Below, one piece after another: positions 1 through 12,439 of a stretch of DNA of 64,000 nucleotides. Within the stretch, counting starts at the first letter, position 1, and each line of letters starts with the position of its first letter. Both the position numbers and the translations under genes were made by a program. The stretch is taken from positions 14,172,274 through 14,236,273 of the forward strand of contig NC_045129.1 in assembly GCF_007655135.1 (NCBI RefSeq), written 5' to 3'. Origin of the DNA: Punica granatum. Taxonomy: Eukaryota > Streptophyta > Magnoliopsida > Myrtales > Lythraceae. The notes under the pieces were generated by a model that saw only the letters and a program-made list of their open reading frames with translations, was not told where the DNA came from and did no database searches.

Positions 1-251
1 CTACGGGTTGTAATAGTTGGCGGTTTAATGTTTATGTTTCCTTTTCAAACAGACTGTCTTTATAAATTATAGAATATGAATCAAACTGATGTAATGGCAT
101 TAGTATTTTCAAACTTATGCACCTCATGCATTCATATACTGTCATCTATATTTTGAAGATAGTCAAAGCACTATAAGTACACTCATACACTTACGCATAC
201 AGGTACTAACAACTGGCGTCCCATCGATATCCGACTCGTGCACGAGTAAGG
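1..251 (+). other. 5' untranslated internal region of Tat/Ogre-type retrotransposon
   Basis: This stretch has no gene of its own and leads directly into the gag ORF at 252. The 5' LTR and primer-binding site of the element must lie upstream of the window, because no LTR sequence matching 9505-12439 is found here. It is therefore the last part of the 5' leader of the element, inferred from context. Confidence 0.6.
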
Positions 252-2459
252 ATGGCAGAAGACCAACAACCCGCCATTCTTGAACAGGATACTCCGCCAA
301 CGCCGATACATTCTCAAACACCACTGACGCAAGTTACATCACCTGTAATGCTCACGGACATATCTACAGCGCATTCAGGCGTCCCTATCGGACATCCTCC
401 ACCAACAGTACAGACGGCGTCCAACCTTGTGGAGTCCGCACGTTTTACTGCGTTAGAAGGAATGGTGAACCACTTGGCGGCCAACATGGCCACCAACATG
501 ACTGAGCTCATGGCCATGCTCAGGAATCAGAATCAGGCCTCATCGAGCTTTACTCTGCCTCTGGAGCATAGACCAATTGTCGATCCAAATCCAATGGTCA
601 CTCCAACCTTTGCTTCGGAGGCTGAAGACGCATCTTTCTCGGCAATGGCGTTTGCACCAACAGTCCATCCGATCAATGATCCTTTACCGCCACCACCTGC
701 TCCAACAACAGTTCCGTTGCCACCAGCAGCTTTCTTATCCACGGACTCTACTATGCATGCGCTGCCACCGCTAACCGTGTCAATGCATCCTCCAATCTAT
801 ACTGTGCCACCACCGACAGTTCCTCCGGTCACGATCGCACAGGCTCCTGTTTCTACTGCAGACCAATTTCCTTTCCAAACTCCACAACCCCAAATAAGCT
901 TTTCTTACCCTGCTCCACCGCCCCTAAACATTCCTCCCACTGAACCGGGCACGCCTACTCAGGCTGCCCCTCCAGCTCTACCGACAAACGTTCCTCTCGA
1001 AGCGGAGAATGAACAGGAGAGGAGAATAAAGAGAATGGAGGAAACCATTCGAGCCCTCCAAGTAGGCAACCCCCGTTTCGATTTCAATGACAGTGACTGG
1101 AATCTCTTTCCAGGCATGCGGCTGCCCCCTAAGATCAAAATTCCAGAGTTCAAAAGATATGATGGGACCAGAGACCCTCGGCATCATCTCCGTCATTATC
1201 AGAGCAAAATGCTCTCATACTGGGATTATGAGGAATTCGTCATTCAGACTTTCCAAGATAGTCTTATGGGATCGGCGCTAGATTGGTTTATGACCCTGAA
1301 AGCCGGCGATGTCCCTACATGGACAGATCTTTCTCAGAAGTTCCTCGACCAGTATCGATTTTGTGCGGAAACACCTCCTACCCTTCTCGATCTCAGCATG
1401 ACAGAGATGAAGGAGGGTCAAGCTTTCGAAGCATACGCAACGGAATGGAGAGGAAGAGCAGCAAAGCACATTCCTCCAATCACTGAGCGACAACAAGTTC
1501 AGCTGTTCCACTCCACACTCAGAGGCGCGTATTACTCACATCTCCTGGCTCATACTTCCTCCTTCTCGGACTTGATCGAGGCAGGAAAGAAGCTTGACAT
1601 GGGTGTTAAGTTAGGAAGAATCGAAGGCCCATCAAAGAAGAAGGATGGAGAGAAGTCAAAGAAGCAGACTGCTGGAACCTCCAGAAGAAGCAAAGACATG
1701 ACTATTGGCGCCGTCAACTCCGGATATCAGGCTTCACAGCCGATTTCGGTGGACTATACTCCTGCATTACAGACTCCCTAGGCATATGCACATCCCGTGC
1801 ATTATGTGCAGCCCTACCAAACATCGCAGGCTTATTTCCCAACCCCGCCAACTGTTATCCAGTCGCAACTTCCGCAACAGCATATTCCTGCTCAGGCTCA
1901 ACAAGGTAGACCCCCGGCTTCGAGATCTCCTCAGTCGGTTCAACGTGCTCCAGCCCCCAGAACTTATCAGGACAAAGTTGCACAACCGCGTCCACGCAAG
2001 CAGTACACCACTTTACCAGCCCCTCTCTCTCACATATTCAGGCAGCTTCTTGCAGGCAACAAGATCAGAACAGAAGCGCCCGGTCCCAACTTTGACCCCG
2101 CAGTGCAGAATCAGAACTTACACTGTGAATTCCATCGGGGTGCTCCTGGTCATACCCTCGACAATTGCTGGACACTCCGGAATAAAATTCAGGAGTTGAT
2201 CGACGCAAGGCAAATCTCTTTTAATGAAGTGAAGCCACCGAATGTCCGCGCAAACCCTCTCCCCGATCATGGATCAGGTTCAGGACCTTCTATCAACATG
2301 ATCAGCATCGCTTCTATCAAAGAGGAAGAAGACGCACAGAAGACCTCAATTCCCTTTATTGTCAATTATGCTCCGACAAATGATGCATTTACATCTGACG
2401 TCCCATTCGTTATCGAGGTTCTTGCGAAGGAGCCATACCAAGACCGTCGAGTTCCCTAA
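252..2459 (+). pseudogene. gag: Gag polyprotein of Tat/Ogre element (two in-frame stops)
   Basis: The Gag protein forms the virus-like particle of the retrotransposon and packages its RNA. The N-terminal 260 residues are rich in proline, threonine and alanine and look disordered. The retrotransposon gag domain lies around residues 290-430 and includes the stretch SALDWFMTLKAGDVPTW and a basic tail. A TAG at 1779-1781 breaks the frame, which continues without shift from 1782. Further on a zinc-knuckle-like motif CEFHRGAPGHTLDNCW is seen near 2131-2175, typical of Tat gag. A second in-frame stop (TAA, 2457-2459) separates it from the protease part, again without change of frame. Gag and protease were thus one ORF (252-3872). 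The start at 252 is the first ATG of the open frame. Confidence 0.85.
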
Positions 2460-3868
2460 GATTATGGGAATGAGGTTGCCAACATGGAGCATGAGATGAG
2501 TGCGATGGGCATCACGCGCTCAGGACGAGTTTATCAGGGTCCAGAGTCTATAGACAAAGGGAAAGCCCCTGTTATTACATCCTCAGCCGTTCCAGAAGCC
2601 GTGCCAGTCTTTACAAAGAAGGTCACCGATCAAGAAGCGGAAGCTTTCATGAAAGTGATCAAGGCAAGTGAGTACAAAGTGGTGGAGCAAATGGGCAAAT
2701 CACCCGCCCATATCTCGCTCCTCGCGTTGCTTTTGAGCTCCGAGCCGCATCGGAATGCTTTGTTGAAAGTCCTCGCCGCGGCACAAGTCCCAAAAGACAC
2801 GGCACCGGATAATATCGAGCAGACTGTTAGTTCAATCTTCTCGAATCAGATATCCTTTGCAGATGATGAGCTTTCATTCGAAGGTCAGGAACACTTACGG
2901 GCATTGCACATAGTCTGTAAGTGCAACAATCACATTGTTGGTCGAGTCATGATCGACAACGGCTCTGCTCTCAACGTTTGCCCCGTCTCCACACTGAAAC
3001 AGATGAACGTGGACATGAGCCGCATCCGTGCAAGCAAGACCACTGTTCGAGCCTTTGATGGCTCTAGGAGAGAAGTGAATGGAGAAATCGATCTCCTGAT
3101 CGATGTGGGTCCTTGCTCATTCTCTGTCACCTTTCAGATCCTCGAGATACCCAATGCTTTCAGTCTCTTGCTCGGGAGACCATGGATTCACGCCGCCGAC
3201 GCTGTTCCTTCGTCGCTGCACCAGAAACTGAAGTTCTTCGTCGAAGGTAAGCTTATCACTGTCAACGGTGAGGAAGACTACGCAGTCTACAAGGAGACAG
3301 TCGTTCCTTATATCAGCATTGGAGAAGATCAGAATCTTCCCTTTCACTCTTTCGACACGATTTCCGTAATCCGAGACTACGGAAAAGTCGATCCATCACG
3401 AACCGATCGTATGATTGGAAAGGTTCTGTTGAAGAACGATTACGTCCCCGGAATTGGACTTGGGGCACGTGCACAGGGAATCCTTCGACCGATTGAAATG
3501 GAGGAATACCGCAATAGGAGGGGACTTGGCTTTCGCCCCTCCTGTCATGAGATCGTGCAGTCTCGCCGTGGAAAGCATCTACACCGCCTTGCTGTACATT
3601 ACGAAAAGCTCTTCAGGGGCATTCTGGTTCCACCACTCTCACAGTTTTTTGCAGCACCACCGCAGATCATGGGAGGCACCTCCGATAGCCCAATCACTGA
3701 AACATATGACTTCTCTTCGGATGCAGTTGAAGCGTTTTTGGCTTTGCCAGCCATATATGCCGTCACTGAGGAGACATCTTCCAGGGTTCATATCCGCCCT
3801 GTACGGGAGGATGAGGAGCTTACCAACTGGACTTCAGTTCCGCTCTACTCGGCCGTAGTTGCCGATGT
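2460..3868 (+). pseudogene. pro: Aspartic protease portion of Tat gag-pro
   Basis: This part matures the Gag-Pol polyprotein. It opens with the stretch MGITRSGRVYQGPES, a typical start of the protease region in Tat elements, and has the active-site motif MIDNGSALNVCP at about 2949-2984. DNGS replaces the usual DTG/DSG and is common in Ogre-type elements. It also contains the conserved LLGRPWIH segment and a G-patch-like stretch (GIGLGARAQGI) near 3451-3483. It is in the same frame as gag. The ORF runs to a TAA at 3870-3872, but a strong splice donor (GTAAGA) overlaps that stop at 3869, so the coding part probably ends at 3868. Confidence 0.82.
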
Positions 3869-4059
3869 GTAAGACGGTCTTTATATATAATGCTACCTGT
3901 GTGTCGGCAACGCCATAAGCCACACAACAGAAGAGGGGTTTTTGTTATGGCTTGTTAATAAAATCCCTACATGCTTTTTGAATTTTTGTGTCTAGATTCT
4001 CTCTCTCATGCTTACTTCTAGCATCTTTAATTTCTAAAACAATTCGCTTTCGTGTCCAG
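3869..4059 (+). other. Probable spliced intron between protease and reverse transcriptase
   Basis: A consensus donor GTAAGA at 3869 overlaps the stop codon of gag-pro. A pyrimidine-rich stretch follows and ends in an AG at 4058-4059. Removing these 191 bases joins phase-compatible exons and opens the frame that runs to about 4185. Ogre-type Tat elements are known to carry an intron at this place. Here it is inferred from splice signals alone. Confidence 0.55.
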
Positions 4060-7000
4060 GCTCCAATCGAATCCAAATCACCGATGCAACGATTCGAATT
4101 CGTCCGAAACACACCTCAGAAAGTCCCTACCCATATACTTCGGGGAAGGACTTGACGAGGACGGTCGCGTGCCCGAGATAGAAAGAGTTTGCATCGTCTT
4201 GAAAACCATCAACTCACTTCGATCGAGCCAACCGAAGAGATCAACATAGGCACCACAGAAGAGCAACGCACCCTAAGGATCGGGACGGATCTCGACCCCG
4301 CACAGAGAGCCCGGATGATCGATTTCTTGTCAGAGTATCAAGAGGTCTTCGCTTGGTCTTATACCGATATGCCAGGTTTGGACCCCTCGATCGTAAAGCA
4401 TTTCCTCCCACTCGACACTGAAAGATTTCCGCCCAAACGTCAACACTTACGGCGTCAACGAGCTGATCTTCTTCTCCGCATTAAAGAGGAGGTCGTCAAA
4501 CAGGTGGATGCGGGATTCTTAGAGGTATGCAATTACTCTGAATGGGTAGCTAACGTGGTGCCAGTGGAAAAGAAGAATGGGAAGGTCAGAGTCTGCATCG
4601 ACTATCGAGACCTTAACAAGGCCAGTCCTAAGGATAACTTCCCGCTGCCCCATATCGACGTCTTGGTGGACAATACAGCACGCCACACACAATTCTCCTT
4701 CATGGATGGTTTCTCTGGATACAATCAGATTCAGATGGCCGAGGAGGATAAGATCAAAACGACGTTCATCACGATGTGGGGTACGTTTTGTTACAAGGTC
4801 ATGCCTTTTGGTCTCAAAAACGCTGGGGCAACCTATCAGCGGGCAATGGTCACTCTATTTCATGACATGATGCATAAAGAGATAGAGGTTTACGTTGACG
4901 ACATGATTGCAAAGTCCAAAGCAGGTGAAGATCATCTTGTCAACCTCAGACGGCTATTTGATCGTCTCAGGAAGTACAAACTCCGACTCAACCCAACGAA
5001 ATGCACTTTCGGCGTCAAGTCAGGAAAATTGCTAGGGTTTGTAGTCAGCGAAAAGGGCATCGAGGTTGATCCCGACAAAGTCAAGGCGATCATGGAATTG
5101 CCCCCTCCATCGACAGTGCGCGAAGTAAGGAGTTTCCTAGGACGGCTGAATTACATCGCACGTTTCATTACAAATTTAACAGACAAGTGCCAACCACTCT
5201 TCCGTTTGCTTCGCAAAAATGCAGCGGTTGAATGGGATGACGAGTGTCAGAAAGCTTTTGATACAGTCAAGGCATACCTAGTTCAGCCACCGGTGTTGGT
5301 TCCACCTTCACCGGATCGTCCTCTCATTCTGTACCTGACAGTACGCCGACAATCCATCGGATGCATGTTAGGGCAAAAGGACGATTCCTCTCATGCAGAG
5401 CAAGCAATTTATTATTTAAGCAAAAAGTTCACTGAAGGGGAGTCCAACTACCCTGAGATAGAGAAGATGTGTTGCGCACTCGTTTGGGTCATGCAAAGGC
5501 TCCGGCAATACACTCTCTACCATACTGTTCGCCTGCTGTCAAAGACAGATCCTTTGAAGTATCTACTCAGCAGTCCGTCCTCCATGAGGAACATAGCAAA
5601 ATGGCATTGCCAACTGACGGAGTATGACATCGAATACGTATCACGCACGTCAGTGAAGGGCCAAGCAATTGCAGATCATCTAGCGGAGTTTCCGATCGAG
5701 GACGACACACCGATCAACCCTAACTTTCCAGATGAAAGGATCCTCCAAGTGAGTAATGAGGAAGAGACTCTAGGATGGAAGATGTACTTTGACGGTGCAG
5801 TCAATTCCACTGGGTCTGGTATCGGCGCGGTGCTGATATCCCCTGAGGGGCGTCATTTCCCTATTGCAGCGAAGATTGATTTCCCTTGCACCAACAACAT
5901 AGCCGAATATGAAGCTTGTATCCTCGGTTTGCAGGCCGCAATCTACCTCAAAGTCAAGGAGTTAAAAGTGTTTGGCGATTCTATGCTCACAATCTTCCAG
6001 ACGCTTAAACAATGGAAGACGAAAGATCCAAAGTTGGTGCCATATCATGAGTACCTCGAAGAGTTGACAGAGAACTTCAAAGATATCTCATTTACGTACA
6101 CCCCACGCATGAAGAACCAGTTCGCAGATGCACTTGCAACGCTCGCATCCATGGTGAACATTACGAAGGAGAATCTCATAGAACCTCTCGAGTTTGAGAT
6201 TGCTCAGGGCCCTGCCCATTGCGATGTAATTGATGCTGTTGACGGCAAACCGTGGTACGCAGACATCAAGCACTTGCTGCAAACAGGTCAATTCCCAGCG
6301 TTCACCGATCGTCATGACCGGAGGACTCTACGCCGCATTGCGGCACACTTTTTCCTGAGTGACGAGACTCTCTACCGCCGTTCATTCGATGCTACACTAC
6401 TTCGGTGTGTCGACGAGAATGAGGCACAACGCCTCATGGAAGAAGTGCACGAAGGAAATTGCGGACCTCATATGAATGGACTCATGCTAGCAAAGAAGCT
6501 CATGCGACTCGGGTACTTCTGGTCTACCATGGAGACCGACTGCGTCAAGCATGTCAGACACTGTCACTTGTGTCAAGTCTACGCGAATCAGATCAGAGCA
6601 CCACCCAACGAGCTCCATCTAATGGCTGCTCCGTGGCCATTTTCAATGTGGGGCATGGACGTGATTGGTCCAGTCAACCCTAAAGCATCCAATGGACATT
6701 TGTTCATACTGGTAGCTATCGATTACTTCACCAAGTGGATCGAAGCTATCACCCTTGCGTTTGTCACTGCAAAGGCCGTGGCTCGCTTCCTCAAACGCGA
6801 CATCATTGCGCGATACGGGGTCCCTGCGACTCTCATCACCGACAATGCCAAGAACCTGAATAATAAGCTCATTGACGAGCTCTGTGCACAGTTCAGGATC
6901 CAAAATTGTAATTCCTCTCCATATCGTGCACAAATGAATGGTGCGGTAGAGGCAGCGAATAAGAATATAAAGAAAATCATCGAAAAAATGACGGTGAATT

Positions 7001-7500
7001 ACAAGGACTGGCATGAGATGCTCCCGTTTGCACTCTTGGCATATCGGACTTCTATCCGCTCATCCACCGGGACAACCCCGTATTCTTTGGTCTACGGCAT
7101 GGAAGCGGTTCTTCCAATCGAAGTGGAGATTCCCTCCATGAGGGTTCTTGCCGAGTCCAAACTCGAGGAAGCAGAATGGGCGAAGCAACGCTATGAACAG
7201 CTTAATCTCATCGACGAGAAGCGGCTAACTGCACTTTGCCACGGTCAGTGCTATCAGCAAAGAATGGCTCGAACATTCAACAAAAAAGTTCGTCCTCGCA
7301 AGTTCAGCCCCAGCGACCTCGTCTTGCGAAAAGTTTTACACATCGCCCCAGATTCCAGGGGCAAGTTCGCTTACAAGTACGACGGTCCATTCATCGTTAA
7401 AGAAGTCTTTGACGGAGGGGCAATCATTCTCAACGATATGGACGGAAACGAGAACGCTCTTCCGGTCAATGCTGATGCTCTTAAGAAATACTATCCGTGA
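4060..7500 (+). pseudogene. pol: Pol of Tat/Ogre element: reverse transcriptase, RNase H, second RNase H, integrase
   Basis: The long open frame (about 4156-7500, roughly 1100 residues) carries in order: reverse transcriptase with the catalytic YVDDM motif at about 4891; a Ty3-type RNase H (about 5310-5560) that looks catalytically degenerate; a second archaeal-type RNase H starting MYFDGAVNSTGSG near 5782 with the AEYEA and FGDS motifs, the hallmark of the Tat clade; an integrase zinc finger (HEGNCGPH to CHLCQ, about 6446-6580); and a DDE core with GMDVIGP (6652), ITDNAK (6835) and VEAANKN (6946). There is no chromodomain, and it ends in the Tat-typical NADALKKYYP. The sequence just after the intron acceptor is coding in another frame (stretch IYFGEGLDEDGRVPEIE), so a small frameshift lies near 4180-4190. 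Confidence 0.9.
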
Positions 7501-7667
7501 TGGTGTTTCTCTTATCCCACTGCGGATGTTTTCTCAAATGCACATTACATTTTATCTTTCTTTGCATGTACAGTTCCCAACACTTTTAATTTCGTTAACT
7601 CATGTACTCCCATCTTCTGCTCTTTCCCTTTTCTCTGAATTTTTCCTGAGAGAAAAAGAATGGATTT

Positions 7668-7965
7668 CCCGCTAGGTTGAAAACCTCTTTGAGGCGCCTA
7701 GGCAAAAATTAGGGAATGAGAGGCACGGTTTAAAATCCCGCAAAGGGGAACCGTGGCAAAAGGAGAGCATGAATCAAAATCCTCGCTAGGCTGAAAACCC
7801 GAAAAGGGCGGTCTAGGCAAAAGTTAGAGGAATCGAGAGGTGCGATCAGACCCAATACGGATGATCGTAGCAAAAGGTGAGATCTAAATGAGAGAAATGT
7901 CAAACAAAACACCCCGTTAGGTCGTCACGCGTCTTGCGACCTAGGCAAAAATTAGGGGACCTTCG
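7668..7965 (+). repeat. Three degenerate ~100-bp repeats with hairpin heads
   Basis: Each unit begins CCGCTAGG or CGTTAGG, followed by a short self-complementary stretch and CCTAGGCAAAAATTAG or a close variant. In the first two units a second half follows ending GTGGCAAAAGGAGAG or GTAGCAAAAGGTGAG. Unit starts are near 7669, 7782 and 7914. The third unit is shorter. Confidence 0.7.
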
Positions 7966-8629
7966 GCAGCTCGACCACAAAATGACAGCTACATTCAGCA
8001 TGCAGCGGCAACAAATAGTGGTTTGACAGTCTTCGATGCAAGCAAACTCTCTTTTACTCTCAGAGCATGAGACACGTTTCGACATACAGTCGAATCTTTG
8101 TATCCTTGATTTGGAGGATCCCAAAGAATCCCCCTATACCCTTATGCAAATTCTACAGGTCATGCCTGTTCTGTAAAAAGCCTTTCTTGTCAAATCACAA
8201 ACCTAGCGGGATACGACCATCCCTTTAAATGGTCATCAAGTTCAAATCCCCAAAGCATTATTATTCAGACTTCTTTCTACATCTTCATTATGGCTGTAGA
8301 GTAGAACTGACAACTACTGTTAGCTCCCATGGTTCTATATGCAGGAACGAAGATGTGAACCTCGGAAGAAGTCTTTCTTTGATGAATGCATGTCTGCCTT
8401 ATGCTAAGGACCACAACTAAAATCCAAGGAGAAGTCTTCAGGATAATACTCCATGCATTCAATCGCATCACAATCAGTTGGCAAACAATGAAACATTCTG
8501 CCACTACATCGATTGCAACACGGACAAGCTCAGTGACGGAGGAAGCACAATGATTCCTTCCACACCTCACGCAACTCCCCAACGTTTGCATTTACTTTTT
8601 GCAATGCATCCCATGCAATTTACTTTTCT

Positions 8630-9305
8630 GCATTTCGGGTACGTCTCGACTACTTTCCCGCATTTCGGGTATGTCCCGACTACTTTTCCGCATTTTGGGT
8701 ATGTCCTGACTACTTTTTCCGCATTTCGGGTACGTCCCGACTACTTTTTCCGCATTTCGGGTACGTCCCGACTACTTTTTCGCATTTCGGGTACGTCCCG
8801 ACTACTTTTCCGCATTTCGGGTACGTCCCGACTATTTTCCGCACTTCGGGTACGTCCCGACTACTTTTCTTGCATTTCGGGTACGTTCCGACTACTTTTC
8901 TGCATTTCGGGTACGTCCCGACTATTTTCCGCACTTCGGGTACGTCCTGACTACTTTTCCGCATTTCGGGTACGTCCCGACTACTTTTCTGCACCATGCA
9001 AACCGCCGGGCAAAACACCCCGCACCTTGCAAACCCGCCGGGCAACACGCCCCGCACCCCGCAAGTCCATTGGGTAGGCGCCTTTGAACCATGTTGTTCA
9101 TTCGGTATGCGCCCCGTGCATATTGCAAACCCTTCGGGTACGTCCCGACTACTTTTCGGCATTTCGGGTACGTCCCGACTACTTTCCCGCATTTCGGGTA
9201 CGTCCCGACTACTTTCCCGCATTTCGAGTACTTCCCGACTACTTTTCCTGCATTTCGGGTACGTCCCGACTACTTTCCTGCACTTCGGGTACGTCCCGAC
9301 TACTT
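8630..9305 (+). repeat. 30-bp minisatellite (about 18 units, two blocks)
   Basis: The unit is approximately GCATTTCGGGTACGTCCCGA followed by CTACTTTTCC. About twelve units lie in 8630-8995 and about six in 9130-9305. The gap holds a different short repeat built on GCAAACCCGCCGGGCAACAC and similar (8997-9070). Each unit contains the small palindrome CGGGTACGTCCCG. Open frames across it are repeat artefacts. Confidence 0.85.
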
Positions 9306-9490
9306 ATCTGTTTAGGGGTCCATCCCCTCAGGTTCATCCTGACTTTTCCATTTCTGCATCAGGTATAACATCCCCACATATCCAAAGTAAGAGGGAGAAG
9401 ACTGTTATCGGAAATTCCATGTCAATCATTGCTATCAAATTGGGGCGCTTCTGAAGTCTTTGGCTGCATCCTCTACTCGAGCATGCAGTC

Positions 9491-9504
9491 AAAGAGGGGC
9501 AAGC
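9491..9504 (+). promoter_or_regulatory. Polypurine tract of the Tat element
   Basis: AAAGAGGGGCAAGC directly precedes the 3' LTR start at 9505 and fits the plus-strand primer site of an LTR retrotransposon. Confidence 0.75.
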
Positions 9505-11102
9505 TATCAGCACCCCATTTTGGCTCACCTTTCCAAACGATGATATCAGCAATGATCCAAGCCACAACCTGAGCAGAATACAGAAAAACGACTTAACAGA
9601 GCAGAAAATCACTATTCATCCTCAAGTCGGCAAAATCGGGCAAATGACACATGCATATGGCAGAAGGACTCCAGGGGTCACTAAAGGGTAATAGAGTGAC
9701 TAGAGAGCTCAGCAATATCCAAAACCGGCATTTTCAGTATATTACACGGACAGTTCTATTTTCCGATAGTTCGCTCGATCATCGGAAGACAGCCAATATT
9801 GGACCCCAAAAATCCACTCCAATGCCAAACAGATGAAAAGTGTCCCCAAAGGCATTTTGCAAATCATCTGCTCTATACATAACAACTTTCTGTATACAGA
9901 CAACTTTTCAGTGGAAGTCCAAAAATGCCGGTTTCTCGAAGAAAAGTTAATTCCAAATATCAGATGCGGCCATGCCCCTCAATCATACAGAGCACGAGCA
10001 ATGCTTCATATTGTCTTTTAGAAGCCATACAGACACTCTGAATGACTCCCGAATGACAAAACGGGCATACCCTTCTTCGAAAGAGCGTAACCGGAGACTG
10101 GTCTGATGGAATTACGGCAAACGAAGTTCACACTACATTGCCCTGAAAACTCCAGCGGACATACGCAATTGGGCAAAACAGACAGCAAAACCCTTCACGG
10201 TTTCCCGAGTAACCTCCGAGGGGCACAAAAGGCCATTTTCAGTGAAAATCCATATCCGGAGGTCCTCTTTGGGGAAACTTGACGCCGGATACTTACCTTA
10301 CACAATGCTAGCCTTCTCAAGGCTCAATGTGGAATTGTCGGAATGAATCACACAACTCATCTAGACCCCTCGAGCAGTGCTTTAAGGGTCTCAGATGCAC
10401 TTTTCATATCCTTAGAGGCCCGATCTCAGCAAACAGAGATCGCAGTAATCTCCGGATCGCCCAAGAAACTCAGAAGCAATCTGAGAAATCCAGTTTCGGC
10501 CTCCTAGGACATCTCCGGCTCCATATTTGTATTTACCGGCTTAAGGGACAAGGGCCCACGTAATTTGACAATTTATGTCAAAATAACCGACGTGAGATGC
10601 AGATACAAGATATGCTGTCAGAAGTGGGTAACCTCGCTCTGAATGCATAAAAGGAGCAAAACCGGCTTCCAAGCCTCATACAGACATTTGGCAATTTCTC
10701 ACGGAAAATGCCAATATCGGACTCATTAAATCCATTTCCTCGCGTATATCGATAATTCGACGTTCAATTCAAACCACGAACTTCGAATGCGCGATCAATC
10801 GAGACCCGAGCTTTTTCTCGGTTTCTCCTCTTCGGTCGTGGGACCCACGGGCTATTCAAGATGAGTCACCCTTTACTCTAGAAGCTTCTTCTTCTTCTTC
10901 AATGCAAGAAGCCAACTTGCACTCTTGCTTGAAAATATCCAAGAGTTTGAAGACAACACTCAAGCCTCCATCAATGTTCATCAATGCTCATCAATGTCTT
11001 ATCTCTTCTTCATTAATGCAATGGAAGAGGATGAGGCTTGATATTTTCTAAGCATGGGGGTTAAGAGCACTTGCTTTTGCTAATTGTGTCGTTAGTTTTG
11101 CC

Positions 11103-11108
11103 TATAAA
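11103..11108 (+). promoter_or_regulatory. TATA box of the outer LTR
   Basis: TATAAA in the context CCTATAAATGGCCC, followed after about 35 bases by a CT-rich stretch. The same element is conserved in the nested LTR on the minus strand (15674-15679). Confidence 0.6.
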
Positions 11109-12434
11109 TGGCCCAAAAGTGATTAAGATAATCACTTCTCCTCTTACACACTCTCTCCAACCTTTCTCTTTCAAGAAATCCTCTCAAACTCCATAGCCAA
11201 GAACACTCAAGAACTAGAAAACTTCAGCACTTAGAAGGAAGAGAAAAGAAAACCGAAAAGATCAAAAGAGAGCCTTGAGTTCTTAAGTCGGAAGCCGATG
11301 TTCATCATCCCGACTTAAGCTCAAAATTTCTCAAACTTCATATCCCACTCATTTTGGACCCATGGAGTTCATTGGTGAAATTGGTTTTTCCATTTGAAGT
11401 CTTTAAATTATTGTTTCAGGTCAAATAGTGCATTTCGGGTGAAATCGTTACTCTCGGGTGAATAGTAACCCACCAGCGCCAGCCGCGCGCACGCCCGCGC
11501 ACGCCCGCGCGCCTGCCCGCGCGCACGCCTGCACGCCCGCGCGCCTGCCCGCACCCCGCGCACGCCGCGCGCCTCCCGTGCATTCCAGCCGCATTCCCCG
11601 TGCACCTAGCTCCCCGAACGTGCATCCTTTGCACCCGAGCATCCTTCCAAGCGTTCAACCGAGTCACCCGACTCTCGAACACTTCCCCGACTCTTTCCTC
11701 GTATCCCGAGGCTAGGTAAATCACTCTTGACTTAGAGGAGTTAGGGCTTTTTATATTTTTGCATGGCTATGGAGTACTATGATATTTTATGCATACTTAA
11801 CTTGCAAGACTTAACTTTTATGCAATTTTATGTTATATTATGCATGTGTATTACCTTATAACTTGCTAGCATGTCGGAAAAAGGTTTGGATTGTTGTTTG
11901 GAAGACCATCCCGACCCGGAAATGGCAAGTGAGCTCACGGCCAAGTCTCTAAATGGGATGGCCGAGACTTGAGTTGCTCTTTTCGGGTTAAGATTGGTCT
12001 CCTTAGCCCGATCCAAGTTATTTTCCGAGTTTATTTTGTTGTTCTTGCATGCATGAAGCCGGTATTATTTTATCGATTCCTTAAATAACATGTTTGTGAA
12101 TGTTTGCATGTTTAAATGAGTTAATCAAATCATGGTAATACCGGCTTTTGTCAAAACGTGTTATTCATGATGTTTGATGTTTGAGCATGTGAAAAATGAT
12201 TAAACCAAGACAAGGAAATTCTTTGTGATTTGAATTGAGCCATGAGAGTATTCGGCCATCTTTGACAAGGTGAAGCCGAGGGCTTCTTGGCCCTTTTTGG
12301 ATCAAGAATGATTTCCTTATTTCGAGTTTAATTCATTTCTCGGATTGTACGAAAGTGTAATTTCGATATTTCCACGATTCCCATGTTAAAACATCGATTA
12401 CATGTCTTTTCAAAACAAAATATGCATGGATTCG

Positions 12435-12439
12435 GGTAT
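12435..12439. repeat. Target-site duplication of the nested solo LTR (left copy)
   Basis: GGTAT, matched by GGTAT at 17283-17287 on the other side of the solo LTR. Confidence 0.85.

Larger units (their letters stand above)
7501..9504 (+). other. Long non-coding 3' region of the Tat element
   Basis: This 2-kb stretch between integrase and the 3' LTR has no convincing gene. It holds three degenerate hairpin-type repeats (7670-7965), a 30-bp minisatellite in two blocks (about 8630-8995 and 9130-9305), and a terminal polypurine tract. Repeat-filled 3' regions are usual in Tat/Ogre elements. Confidence 0.8.

Noticed and set aside
8630..9305. CRISPR-like regular 30-bp repeats
   Set aside because: The units abut without unique spacers, the genome is a plant, and the array lies in a retrotransposon 3' region.
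8478..9454. Repetitive open frames on both strands (up to 199 codons)
   Set aside because: They only translate the 30-bp minisatellite, whose length is a multiple of three, in several frames.
11408..11724. Arginine/alanine-rich frames in the LTR
   Set aside because: They are created by the CGCGCACGCC-type GC-rich repeat and are not shared in frame with the other LTR copy.
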